23,520 bases of DNA. Source: a virus. The translations under genes and the position numbers were made by a program. The notes under the pieces are model-generated. The model was not told where the DNA came from. It did no database searches and saw only the letters and a list, made by a program, of their open reading frames with translations. Within the stretch, counting starts at the first letter, position 1. Each line of letters begins with the position of its first letter. This document shows positions 7,851 through 15,868 of the stretch, piece after piece. The stretch spans positions 1 to 23,520 of the IMG/VR virus record IMGVR_UViG_3300011113_000136; one strand, 5' to 3'.

Positions 7851-9026
7851 ATGAAGTATCCTTTAATGTCAGACAATATTACTAGAGAAGATTTAGATTT
7901 GGTAATAGAACATCTTAAAAAAGATAATCCCAAACTTACGAACGGACCAGAGTGTCGTGCTTTTGAAGAAGCATGGAGTAAATGGTTGGGTGTAAAATAC
8001 TCTGTGTTTGTCAATTCGGGTGCTTCAGCAAATTTATTATCAATGACAATGTTGAAGATTAAACATCCAGAAGGTGGTGAAGTGATTGTGCCACCATTTA
8101 CATGGGTGTCTGACATTGCATCTATTCTTCAATGTGGTTTCACACCAGTGTTTGTTGACATTGATTTGGATACACTTGGTATGAATGAGTTTGGTATACT
8201 CAATGCGATTACTGACAAGACACGTGCTGTATTCATTACGTATGCACAAGGCTTTGATTGCTTATCTGGTAGAGTATTGGAAGTTCTACGTCATCGTAAT
8301 ATACCTTTAATTGAAGATGTGTGTGAATCACATGGTGCAACACACAATGGTAAATTACTTGGTAGTTATGGTTGGATGTCTAACTTCTCTTTTTACTTTG
8401 CACACCATATGTCTACTATTGAAGGTGGAATGGTATGTACAAATGATGAAGAAGTTTATCGCACAGTTCGAATGCTTCGTTCACATGGCATGGTTCGTGA
8501 ATGTGGTGACTGGATAATGGCTGAAAAATATAAGACAGAATATCCAGAGTTGAACTCAGACTTTATCTTTGCTTATGCTGCATACAATATGCGTAACAAT
8601 GAAATTGGTGGCATACTTGGTCAGAATCAGTTGAAAAATTTGGATGAAAATGTTAGACTACGTAATGAGAATCTTTTCTACTTCTTATCAAAATTAGATC
8701 AGAAGAAATATAAGGTAGACTTTAGATTGATTGGTTGCAGCAACTATGCGTTCAACATTGTTTTACAGCCAGAGTATGCCAATAAAGATTTTGTAGAAAG
8801 ACTGATGCACAAGATGCGTGATGAAGAAATTGAGTTTCGCCGTGGTTCAGCGGGTGGTGGTAATCAATTGAGACAGCCATATCTAAAAGGCATTGTACCA
8901 GCAGATCACTACACAAAATACCCAAACACGGATCACATGCATTTTTATTCTTTCTATGTTGGTAACTATCCAACATTAAGTAAAATATCAATTGATGAAA
9001 TCACAAGCGTATTGAACAGGGTGTAA
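7851..9026 (+). CDS. PLP-dependent sugar 3-dehydratase, ColD/RfbH type (DegT family)
   Basis: 391 residues (ColD is 388). Fold-type I, DegT/DnrJ/EryC1/StrS family: NSGASANLLSM binds PLP phosphate, IVPPFTWVSDI and IEDVCESHGA (Asp to pyridine N) are normal. In the active-site loop SFYFAHHMSTIEGG the residue that is Lys in sugar aminotransferases is His (CAC codon 8403-8405). Lys-to-His is the hallmark of ColD and RfbH/AscC, which remove the C3 hydroxyl from 4-keto-6-deoxy sugar nucleotides instead of aminating them. The four Cys of the 2Fe-2S AscC type are not evident, favouring ColD-like chemistry. Starts at 7845 (GTG), 7848 and 7851 are possible; GGAG at 7842-7845 best serves 7851. Confidence 0.84.
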   Translation: MKYPLMSDNITREDLDLVIEHLKKDNPKLTNGPECRAFEEAWSKWLGVKYSVFVNSGASANLLSMTMLKIKHPEGGEVIVPPFTWVSDIASILQCGFTPVFVDIDLDTLGMNEFGILNAITDKTRAVFITYAQGFDCLSGRVLEVLRHRNIPLIEDVCESHGATHNGKLLGSYGWMSNFSFYFAHHMSTIEGGMVCTNDEEVYRTVRMLRSHGMVRECGDWIMAEKYKTEYPELNSDFIFAYAAYNMRNNEIGGILGQNQLKNLDENVRLRNENLFYFLSKLDQKKYKVDFRLIGCSNYAFNIVLQPEYANKDFVERLMHKMRDEEIEFRRGSAGGGNQLRQPYLKGIVPADHYTKYPNTDHMHFYSFYVGNYPTLSKISIDEITSVLNRV

Positions 9027-9027
9027 C

Positions 9028-9960
9028 ATGAATATATTAGTGACTGGCGGTGCTGGATACATTGGTTGTATTCTCACAGAATATTTGATGCAGATGAATC
9101 ATGAAGTAACTCTTATTGATAACTTCATGTATAAACAGACAGGTTTAAATCATCTTTGTGAAAACAAAAAACTTACTATTGTAAATGGTGACATTCGTAA
9201 TCCACATCACATGTCATCACTGCTAAAGAAAGCAGATGTCATTATACCTCTTGCCGCACTTGTTGGCGCACCGTTGTGTAACAAAGATGTTGTTGGTGCA
9301 GATACAACAAACAAAGATGCGATGTTTTGGATGATGAACAGCGTTTCAAATGAACAACGAATCATTATGCCAACGACTAACTCAGCATATGGTACAGGCG
9401 ATGAAAATAATTTCTGTACAGAAGATTCACCACTGCGACCAATCTCAAAGTATGCTATTGATAAAGTTGCTGTAGAACAACGATTGATGGAACGTGAGAA
9501 CTCAATCAGTTATCGTTTGGCTACAGTGTTTGGTATGTCACCACGTATGCGTACAGATTTGCTGGTAAACGATTTAGTTTATCGTGCAGTCAATGATGGC
9601 TATGTAATCATCTTTGAAGGTCACTTCAAACGTAACTACATTCATGTGCGTGATGTGTGTGAAGCATTTTTACACGCCATGTATCAGTTTGATGAAATGA
9701 AGAGTAACATCTACAATGTAGGCTTGTCTTCAGCAAATGTATCTAAACTAGAACTCTGTGACATTATCAAGAAACACATACCAACATTTACAGTTATAGA
9801 AGGCGACATTAAGAAAGACCCAGATCAACGTAACTATATTGTCTCTAATGAAAAATTAGAAACAACAGGTTGGTTGCCTTACTATACAATAGATGATGGT
9901 GTGGAGGAACTCATCAAGGGATATACATACTTGAAGAATAACATTTACGGTAATGTATAA
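9028..9960 (+). CDS. NAD-dependent sugar epimerase/dehydratase (extended SDR)
   Basis: 310 residues. Rossmann motif GGAGYIG (7-13), acidic LIDNF end of beta-2, catalytic NSAYG (Ser/Thr near 117-119) and Y142-x3-K146 (KYAIDK). This is a sugar-nucleotide 4-epimerase/4,6-dehydratase/reductase family member; the length suits an epimerase or 4-ketoreductase. YRLATVFGMSPRMRTDLLVNDLV and the HFKRNYIHVRDVCEAF segment are typical of nucleotide-sugar-binding extended SDRs. It follows the dehydratase by one base and overlaps gene 55 by one base (TAATG), so it is likely cotranscribed with both. It plausibly finishes a deoxy sugar; the exact substrate is unknown. Confidence 0.88.
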   Translation: MNILVTGGAGYIGCILTEYLMQMNHEVTLIDNFMYKQTGLNHLCENKKLTIVNGDIRNPHHMSSLLKKADVIIPLAALVGAPLCNKDVVGADTTNKDAMFWMMNSVSNEQRIIMPTTNSAYGTGDENNFCTEDSPLRPISKYAIDKVAVEQRLMERENSISYRLATVFGMSPRMRTDLLVNDLVYRAVNDGYVIIFEGHFKRNYIHVRDVCEAFLHAMYQFDEMKSNIYNVGLSSANVSKLELCDIIKKHIPTFTVIEGDIKKDPDQRNYIVSNEKLETTGWLPYYTIDDGVEELIKGYTYLKNNIYGNV

Positions 9961-10499
9961 TGACAACAGCAAATCATTACGTCAACAACGCAGACTTTCT
10001 AGCAGCACTTATAAAATATAGAACAGATTGTGAAGATGCAAAGACTAATAGTAAACCAGAACCAAAGATACCAGATTACATTGGTGAGTGTTTTCTAAAG
10101 ATTGCAGAACATCTATCACGTAAGCCAAACTTTATTTCATACACATACCGTGATGAGATGATATCAGATGGTGTGGAAAACTGTCTGATGTACTTTCGTA
10201 ACTTTGATCCTGCTAAGTCTAAGAATCCATTTGCTTACTTTACACAGATAATTTACTATGCATTTCTGCGTAGAATTATGCGTGAAAAGAAACAACTATA
10301 TGTGAAGTACAAAGCCACACAACAATTCGGTTTGCTTGATGAAGGTGAGATGTATGAAGATGAAAACGGTAATATGAAACAGTTTGAATTGTATGATAAC
10401 ATCTCAGAGTTTATTCACAACTTTGAGGAAAATAAGAAAAAGAAAAAGGAAAAGAAGTCAGAGGGGCTTGAACAATTCCTAGATGATGATGTAGAATAA
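9960..10499 (+). CDS. 55: Late-transcription sigma factor gp55
   Basis: 179 residues (T4 gp55 185). gp55 replaces host sigma on core RNA polymerase and recognises TATAAATA late promoters, activated by the sliding clamp gp45. Matches T4 through YVNNADFLAALIKYRTDCED, then IAEHLSRKPNF and YRDEMISDGVENCLMYFRNFDPAKSKNPFAYFTQI, equivalent to the sigma region-2 fragment, then the FLRRIMREKKQL helix. The tail ends with acidic/hydrophobic GLEQFLDDD, like the gp45-binding C-terminal tail SLDFL of T4 gp55. A lysine-rich run precedes that tail. Presence of gp55, gp45 and a late promoter in the same window is consistent. Confidence 0.93.
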   Translation: MTTANHYVNNADFLAALIKYRTDCEDAKTNSKPEPKIPDYIGECFLKIAEHLSRKPNFISYTYRDEMISDGVENCLMYFRNFDPAKSKNPFAYFTQIIYYAFLRRIMREKKQLYVKYKATQQFGLLDEGEMYEDENGNMKQFELYDNISEFIHNFEENKKKKKEKKSEGLEQFLDDDVE

Positions 10500-10503
10500 T
10501 ATT

Positions 10504-11580
10504 ATGAAAATATGTGTGCTTGGTGATACTCACTTCGGTATGAGGGGTGACTCTTTAGATTTTCATAAATACATAGAGAAGTTCTACGAGAACGTCTTCT
10601 TTCCCTATCTAAAGGATCACAATGTTACTACCGTTGTACAACTTGGTGATCTTTTCGACCGCCGTAAGTTTATTAACTTCAATTCACTCTATCTGTGTCG
10701 TGAATATTTCTTTAATAAACTTGCAGAAAACAACATCACATTCATCACGTTCCTTGGCAATCATGATGTTGCTTTCAAAAACACCCTACAGGTTAATTCA
10801 TCCAAATTACTTTTAGACGGATATGATAATATTACTGTACTGGATACTTTTACTACAATGCAGTTTGGCGGCATTGATATTGATCTGGTGCCTTGGATAT
10901 GCGATGATAATCAAGAAGAAATTCTTCAAAAACTAAAAGACTCCAAATCACAAATTGTCTTTGGTCATTTTGAAATAAAAGGTTTTGAAATGGACCGTGG
11001 TAATGTGTGCCATGAGGGCATTGATAGAAACATATTCAATAAGTATGATATAGTTTTATCTGGTCATTTTCATCATCGTTCTGATGATGGGCATATTTAC
11101 TATGTTGGTACACCGAATGAAATGACATGGGCTGATTACAATGATCCACGTGGTTTTGTTATCTTCGATACACATACACGTGAGCAAGAGTTTATTCAAA
11201 ATCCATACAGAATGTTTCACAAGTTGAATTACAATGATGAACTTGAACATTTTGCTGAAGGTTACAAATCTTCATTTATGGATTATTCAATCTATGAAGG
11301 CTGTTATGTCAAAGTTGTTGTAGTCAATAAACAGAATCCATTTTTGTTTGACTTTGTGATTGACAGTATATACAAAGCTGGTGCTGCTGACATCTCAATC
11401 GTAGAAGACTTTACCGATGTAACAAGTGACAGTGATGATGAACTGATCGATCAAGCAGAAGATACGGTAACAATACTGTCAAAGTACATAGATAATTTGA
11501 CATTGAATGTTGAAAATGATAAACTGAAAAGTCTTATGCGTGAACTTTATGTGGAAGCATTGAATACAGAAATTGAATGA
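10504..11580 (+). CDS. 47: Recombination nuclease subunit gp47 (Mre11-like)
   Basis: 358 residues (T4 gp47 339). The nuclease of the gp46/47 complex, which resects DNA ends for recombination-dependent replication and degrades host DNA. All five metallophosphoesterase motifs are visible: GDTHFG (7-12), GDLFDRR (48-54), GNHD (85-88), GHFEIKG (154-160) and SGHFHHR (186-192). The C-terminal part is acidic. Its stop overlaps the gp46 start in ATGA, a classic coupled arrangement for a heterotetrameric complex. Confidence 0.96.
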   Translation: MKICVLGDTHFGMRGDSLDFHKYIEKFYENVFFPYLKDHNVTTVVQLGDLFDRRKFINFNSLYLCREYFFNKLAENNITFITFLGNHDVAFKNTLQVNSSKLLLDGYDNITVLDTFTTMQFGGIDIDLVPWICDDNQEEILQKLKDSKSQIVFGHFEIKGFEMDRGNVCHEGIDRNIFNKYDIVLSGHFHHRSDDGHIYYVGTPNEMTWADYNDPRGFVIFDTHTREQEFIQNPYRMFHKLNYNDELEHFAEGYKSSFMDYSIYEGCYVKVVVVNKQNPFLFDFVIDSIYKAGAADISIVEDFTDVTSDSDDELIDQAEDTVTILSKYIDNLTLNVENDKLKSLMRELYVEALNTEIE

Positions 11581-13286
11581 TACTATTTAAAACTCTAAAA
11601 TGGAAGAATCTATTAAGCACTGGCAATTACTTCACTGAGATAGCACTCAACAGTAATGCCAATACTTTGATTGTTGGTACGAATGGCTCAGGCAAGTCAA
11701 CAATGCTTGATGCTTTATGCTTTGCTTTATTTGGTAAACCATTTCGCAATGTCAACAAACCAAATTTGCTAAACAGTATTAATGGTAGAGATTGTGTTGT
11801 TGAAATAAATTTTTCTATTGGTAATAAAGAGTTCAAGATTGTTCGTGGTATCAAACCAAACATCTTTGAAATTTATCAAGATTCAGTTTTGCTGAATCAA
11901 GATGCGGCTGTAAGAGATTATCAAGACTATCTAGAGAGGTTTATTCTCAAACTAAACTATAAGTCTTTTACACAGATCGTTATTCTTGGTTCAGCATCCT
12001 TTACACCCTTCATGCAGTTGTCTGCTTCTGATCGCAGATCAATCATTGAAGATTTGCTAGACATTCAAATCTTTTCTACCATGAACGGTTTGGTCAAAGA
12101 AAGATTGACTGGTAACAAAGACCTGACAGTAGCAAAGAAAAATGATATAGCATTGTTGCTTCAAAAGTATGATTTGAAGAAAGAACATCAAGACAAACTC
12201 AATCAAGATACCGAAGAAAAGGTAAAAGAGTATGAGAAAGAGATACTTCTGTACAGAGAAACCATACGCACCCTACATGATGACATTGACAGCTTGGAGC
12301 AAGCCAAGCAAACCTTATCAGAAATCTGTGCTAAAATTCCTGAAAATGAAAAGAAGATTACTTCGTTTAAAAAGGTTGAATCTCAGATTGAAAGCAAAAT
12401 ATCCAAAGTGGGAACAGATAGAGAGTTCTATGAACACAATGCTGATTGCCCAACCTGTAGGCAAGCCATTACCTTGGAGTTTAAAGAAGGGCAACTTGTT
12501 GAACTTGGAACAAAAGAAAAAGAACTTAATGGTGCTTTGATAGAATTAAAGGCAAGAATCACTGAACAAGAGAATGTTGTAACTGAACTGCGTGAGAAAG
12601 AAAAAGAATTATCAAATGTTCGCATTCAGTTAGCCACAACACAGACTAGTGTAAAAGGTTTGAATAGTTCAATTACCAAACTAGAAAATCAAATTGAACA
12701 AGTAAAAAAATCAAAACAAGAAAACATTGATGAGAGTGAACTAAACGATATTAAAAAGGGAGTTGAAGAAGCGCAAGATGAACTTAAAGTTTTGATGGAA
12801 GAAAAATCATATCTTGACGTTGCCTCAGTTTTACTTAAAGATACTGGTATCAAAACTAATATTATCAAACAGTATTTACCTGTGATAAACAAATTGGTAA
12901 ACAAATATCTTACAAGTATGGATTTCTTTGTAAACTTTAATCTTGATGAGTCGTTTAAAGAAACAATTAAATCGCGGCATCGTGATGATTTTTCTTATCA
13001 CAATTTTTCAGAAGGTGAGAAACAGCGCATTGATATGGCACTTATGCTTACATGGAGAGCAATTGCCAAGTTAAAAAATTCTACCAATACAAATCTTTTG
13101 ATACTTGATGAGGTGTTTGATTCAAGTCTTGATAGCACTGGTACCGAAGAACTAATGAAGATTCTCCATAGTTTAGATGATGTAAACTTATTTGTTATTA
13201 GTCACAAAGGCGACATACTACAAGATAAATTTGCCAACACAATTCGATTTGATAAAATTAAAAACTTTTCAAGGATAGTGAAATGA
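11577..13286 (+). CDS. 46: Recombination nuclease ATPase subunit gp46 (Rad50-like)
   Basis: 569 residues (T4 gp46 560), the SMC-type ATPase partner of gp47. Walker A GTNGSGKST (34-42); coiled coils on both sides of a zinc hook CPTC (291-294), long Glu/Lys-rich heptads at ~170-285 and ~300-400; ABC signature FSEGEKQ (477-483) and Walker B LLILDE (507-512) followed by VFDSSLD. ATP binding engages the heads and controls gp47 nuclease access. ATGA overlaps at both ends place it in one operon with gene 47 and the deformylase gene. Confidence 0.96.
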   Translation: MILFKTLKWKNLLSTGNYFTEIALNSNANTLIVGTNGSGKSTMLDALCFALFGKPFRNVNKPNLLNSINGRDCVVEINFSIGNKEFKIVRGIKPNIFEIYQDSVLLNQDAAVRDYQDYLERFILKLNYKSFTQIVILGSASFTPFMQLSASDRRSIIEDLLDIQIFSTMNGLVKERLTGNKDLTVAKKNDIALLLQKYDLKKEHQDKLNQDTEEKVKEYEKEILLYRETIRTLHDDIDSLEQAKQTLSEICAKIPENEKKITSFKKVESQIESKISKVGTDREFYEHNADCPTCRQAITLEFKEGQLVELGTKEKELNGALIELKARITEQENVVTELREKEKELSNVRIQLATTQTSVKGLNSSITKLENQIEQVKKSKQENIDESELNDIKKGVEEAQDELKVLMEEKSYLDVASVLLKDTGIKTNIIKQYLPVINKLVNKYLTSMDFFVNFNLDESFKETIKSRHRDDFSYHNFSEGEKQRIDMALMLTWRAIAKLKNSTNTNLLILDEVFDSSLDSTGTEELMKILHSLDDVNLFVISHKGDILQDKFANTIRFDKIKNFSRIVK

Positions 13287-13855
13287 GTGAAAAATTAATT
13301 ATTGATACCACTGCTGGTATACAACAAATAGAAAAGATTGATCCTCTTCGTGTGTTTGGTGAAGATTACTCTATGCTTGGTCAAAAGATGCCAGAATACA
13401 CTGGCGGGTTTCCCGCACCAGCATTAGTCACATTGGCTAAAAGATTGAAGATGACAATGAAATTATATGCAGGTTTAGGATTGTCTGCTAATCAATGTGG
13501 TGTTGCTGAGAGAATGTTTGTCATCGGCACAGATGAATTTCAACTTGTTTGTGTTAACCCCAAAATTATTGATCAAGGTCCATCAGTAAAAGATAAAGAA
13601 GGTTGTCTTTCTTTTCCTGGTTTGTTTTTGAGTGTCGATAGACCCTCATGGATTGAGGTAGAGTTTACAGATGAAAATGGTAACGTAAATCAAGTAAAAC
13701 TTCATGGATTATCTGCACGTTGTTTTCTTCATGAACTTGATCATTTGAACGGAATAAGATATACTAATCTTGTAAAACCACTTGCATTGAAAATGGCAAG
13801 ACAAAAGGCAAACAAAATCGTAAAGAAAATTGTAAGAGAAAATAAAAAACAATGA
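13283..13855 (+). CDS. def: Peptide deformylase
   Basis: 190 residues. Removes the formyl group from the N-terminal methionine of new proteins. The three metal-site motifs are intact: GLGLSANQ (64-71), EGCLS (106-110, metal-ligand Cys108) and HELDH (150-154). Many marine phages carry shortened deformylases lacking the C-terminal helix; this one keeps a basic C-terminal extension (KMARQKANKIVKKIVREN). The N terminus (about 1-45) is longer than usual, with an odd segment QKMPEYTGGFPAP. ATGA overlap with gene 46 upstream and with the PP-loop gene downstream. The enzyme may support rapid phage translation, or the supply of particular phage or host proteins (inference). Confidence 0.93.
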   Translation: MSEKLIIDTTAGIQQIEKIDPLRVFGEDYSMLGQKMPEYTGGFPAPALVTLAKRLKMTMKLYAGLGLSANQCGVAERMFVIGTDEFQLVCVNPKIIDQGPSVKDKEGCLSFPGLFLSVDRPSWIEVEFTDENGNVNQVKLHGLSARCFLHELDHLNGIRYTNLVKPLALKMARQKANKIVKKIVRENKKQ

Positions 13856-14658
13856 TAGATAAACTTCTTGAAAAGATCATACAAGAAAAAGTTCACGACA
13901 AAGAGGTCGCTGTTTTACTGTCTGGTGGTGCTGATTCATTGTCAGTTGCTCTTGCTGCACATAGGTTAGGATGTGATGTACATGCTTATTCATTTCATCT
14001 AAAAGACTTACCGACTTATGATGCCAGTAAAGCGGAAGATTCTTCAAGCAAGATGGGTTGGAAGTTTACTAAAGTAATTGTTCCAGTAGATAATCTTGTA
14101 GAAGATTTTCATACATTAAGAAAAAAGTTTGAGTGTGTAAAGAAAACACAGTATGAATGTACGTTTCCTTTTCTGTATATTTTTCCACAGATAAAAGAGA
14201 AAAATATTCTTTCAGGTTTTGCTGCTGATGGACACTATGGTGTTTCGAAAAAAGCATGTATACATTTTAAGCAGCCTAAAGAATTGTTCGATCAGTTTCG
14301 TTCCAGTTATCTAAGTGATCCTCCAGGTTTAAGACAACAATTGGCACTAAGCAAATACTATAATAAAGAGTATATAACACCATATACGGATCAAAGAGTG
14401 ATTGATTACTTTCATCAGTTTGATTGGTTTCAGGTTAATCAACCTTATCAGAAGCATCATGTAGTGGAAGCGTTTACCGAATTTAAAACAATAGGTAAAC
14501 CTAAACATCATATCAATCTTCAATTAGGCTCTGGTATTGACAAGGCATTTGAAAGCCTGCTAGAATGTAATGAAATAAATTACAAAAGACGAAATCGAAT
14601 GTTAGACGTTTATAGAGATTGGAAAGATCGTGGCGAAATACGAACACTATTTGATTGA
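13852..14658 (+). CDS. Asparagine-synthetase-like PP-loop ATP pyrophosphatase (putative amide ligase)
   Basis: 268 residues. N-terminal PP-loop motif VLLSGGADSLS (SGGADS 24-29) and FAADGHYG (123-130), which resembles the SGDGADE loop of AsnB; together they point to the synthetase domain of asparagine synthetase, which adenylates a carboxylate and replaces AMP with ammonia. The N-terminal glutaminase domain of AsnB (starting with Cys) is absent, so it would use free ammonia or a partner. Lys/Arg-rich C terminus (KRRNRMLDVYRDWKDRG) could bind nucleic acid. It overlaps the DNA methyltransferase by 29 bases, suggesting a role with it; amidation of a carboxylated base is my proposal. A thiolase-type or other PP-loop activity remains possible. 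Confidence 0.7.
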   Translation: MIDKLLEKIIQEKVHDKEVAVLLSGGADSLSVALAAHRLGCDVHAYSFHLKDLPTYDASKAEDSSSKMGWKFTKVIVPVDNLVEDFHTLRKKFECVKKTQYECTFPFLYIFPQIKEKNILSGFAADGHYGVSKKACIHFKQPKELFDQFRSSYLSDPPGLRQQLALSKYYNKEYITPYTDQRVIDYFHQFDWFQVNQPYQKHHVVEAFTEFKTIGKPKHHINLQLGSGIDKAFESLLECNEINYKRRNRMLDVYRDWKDRGEIRTLFD

Positions 14659-15868
14659 AGATGTAAGAAAATCATCAGCACGTGAATTGTTTACCGTTGT
14701 CAGTACATTTGCTGGTGGTGGTGGCAGTTCTACAGGCTATCGTTTGGCTGGTGGTAAAGTTATTGCAATTAATGAGTTTGTTGAAGAGGCAATTAAAACT
14801 TATTCAACAAATTTTCCCGACACAAAAATTATACCAGGCGACATTAAAAAATTAAAAGGTCAAGACTTTCTTGAAGTTGCCAATCTAAAGGCGGGTGAAC
14901 TTGATATACTTGATGGATCACCACCCTGCTCTGCGTTTTCTGTAGCGGGTAAGCGTGAGAAGAACTGGAAAGGTGCAGTTCATTATGAATCAGAAAGTTA
15001 CTTTGATTTCGATACAGGTGAGATGGTAACTGTTGGGGGGTATGAAGTTAAAGATGGTGTTAAGAAATACTCTGATGATCAAGTTGTTGAAGCGATTGAA
15101 GATTTGTTTCTTGAGTTTATTCGTATTGCTAAAGACATAAAACCTAAAGTAATCATTGCTGAAAACGTCAAAGGCATTACAATGGGTAAGGCAAGAGACA
15201 AACTACATCAGTTTCAAAACGAATTTGAAAAGATAGAACCCGGATATTTGGTCACTCATCATGTATTGAACGCTGCTGATTATGGTGTGCCACAAGCACG
15301 TGAAAGATTGTTCTTTGTTTGTGTTCGCCAAGATGTTGCGGATAAAGTTGGCTTGAATTTTCTCAACATGAACACGATGACTTATCCAATACCATCGACA
15401 CCAAAACATATCAGCATAAAGAGTGCCATTGATCACATACAAAATGATCCCGATGAAGAGAAAGAACTACTTGATTTTGTTGAAGGTTCTTTTCAAAAGA
15501 AGTTTATTGAACTATTGCCATTCAATCCAACAAAGCACACTAAACCATCTGACCCAGAGTTCCGTGATAAGAATCCAAAAGGTTCGTGCTTCAATATGAT
15601 TCGACCAGCAATTAATTTACCATCACCAACTCTGACACAAGCTGGTCAACAGAAAGGTGTGAGTGGTGTTTTTCATTACGCAAAGAATCGTAAGTTGACT
15701 ATCAAAGAATTGAAGATACTGATGAGCATTCCAGATGATTATGTGTTGACTGGTAAGTTTGATCAGCAAGCAGAAAGATTAGGTAGAATGGTTGCACCTA
15801 AAATGATGGCTGCACTGTCATCACATGTATATGAAAACATTCTGAAACCATACAAGGAATCGTTATGA
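14630..15868 (+). CDS. C5-cytosine DNA methyltransferase with variant motif X (possible carboxymethyltransferase)
   Basis: 412 residues. Motif I FAGGGGSSTGYRLAGG (27-42), motif IV SPPCSAFS with catalytic Cys100, motif VI ENV (178-180), motif VIII QARER (222-226), a ~90-residue target-recognition region (~235-325), motif IX INLPSPTLT (328-336) and motif X ERLGRMVAP (382-390). In ordinary family members motif X reads GN(S/A)V; here Asn is Arg386 (AGA at 15785-15787). Asn-to-Lys at that position in M.MpeI is known, from memory, to let the enzyme use carboxy-SAM. The start is GTG at 14630, the only upstream start before motif I, within the preceding gene. The CmoA-like gene follows with an ATGA overlap. 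Target site cannot be read from sequence. Confidence 0.88.
   Translation: MAKYEHYLIEDVRKSSARELFTVVSTFAGGGGSSTGYRLAGGKVIAINEFVEEAIKTYSTNFPDTKIIPGDIKKLKGQDFLEVANLKAGELDILDGSPPCSAFSVAGKREKNWKGAVHYESESYFDFDTGEMVTVGGYEVKDGVKKYSDDQVVEAIEDLFLEFIRIAKDIKPKVIIAENVKGITMGKARDKLHQFQNEFEKIEPGYLVTHHVLNAADYGVPQARERLFFVCVRQDVADKVGLNFLNMNTMTYPIPSTPKHISIKSAIDHIQNDPDEEKELLDFVEGSFQKKFIELLPFNPTKHTKPSDPEFRDKNPKGSCFNMIRPAINLPSPTLTQAGQQKGVSGVFHYAKNRKLTIKELKILMSIPDDYVLTGKFDQQAERLGRMVAPKMMAALSSHVYENILKPYKESL

Noticed and set aside
10468-10497. TTGAAC-18-TAGAAT before gene 47.
   Set aside because: Suboptimal boxes, 18-base spacer and only 6 bases to the ATG; too weak to list.
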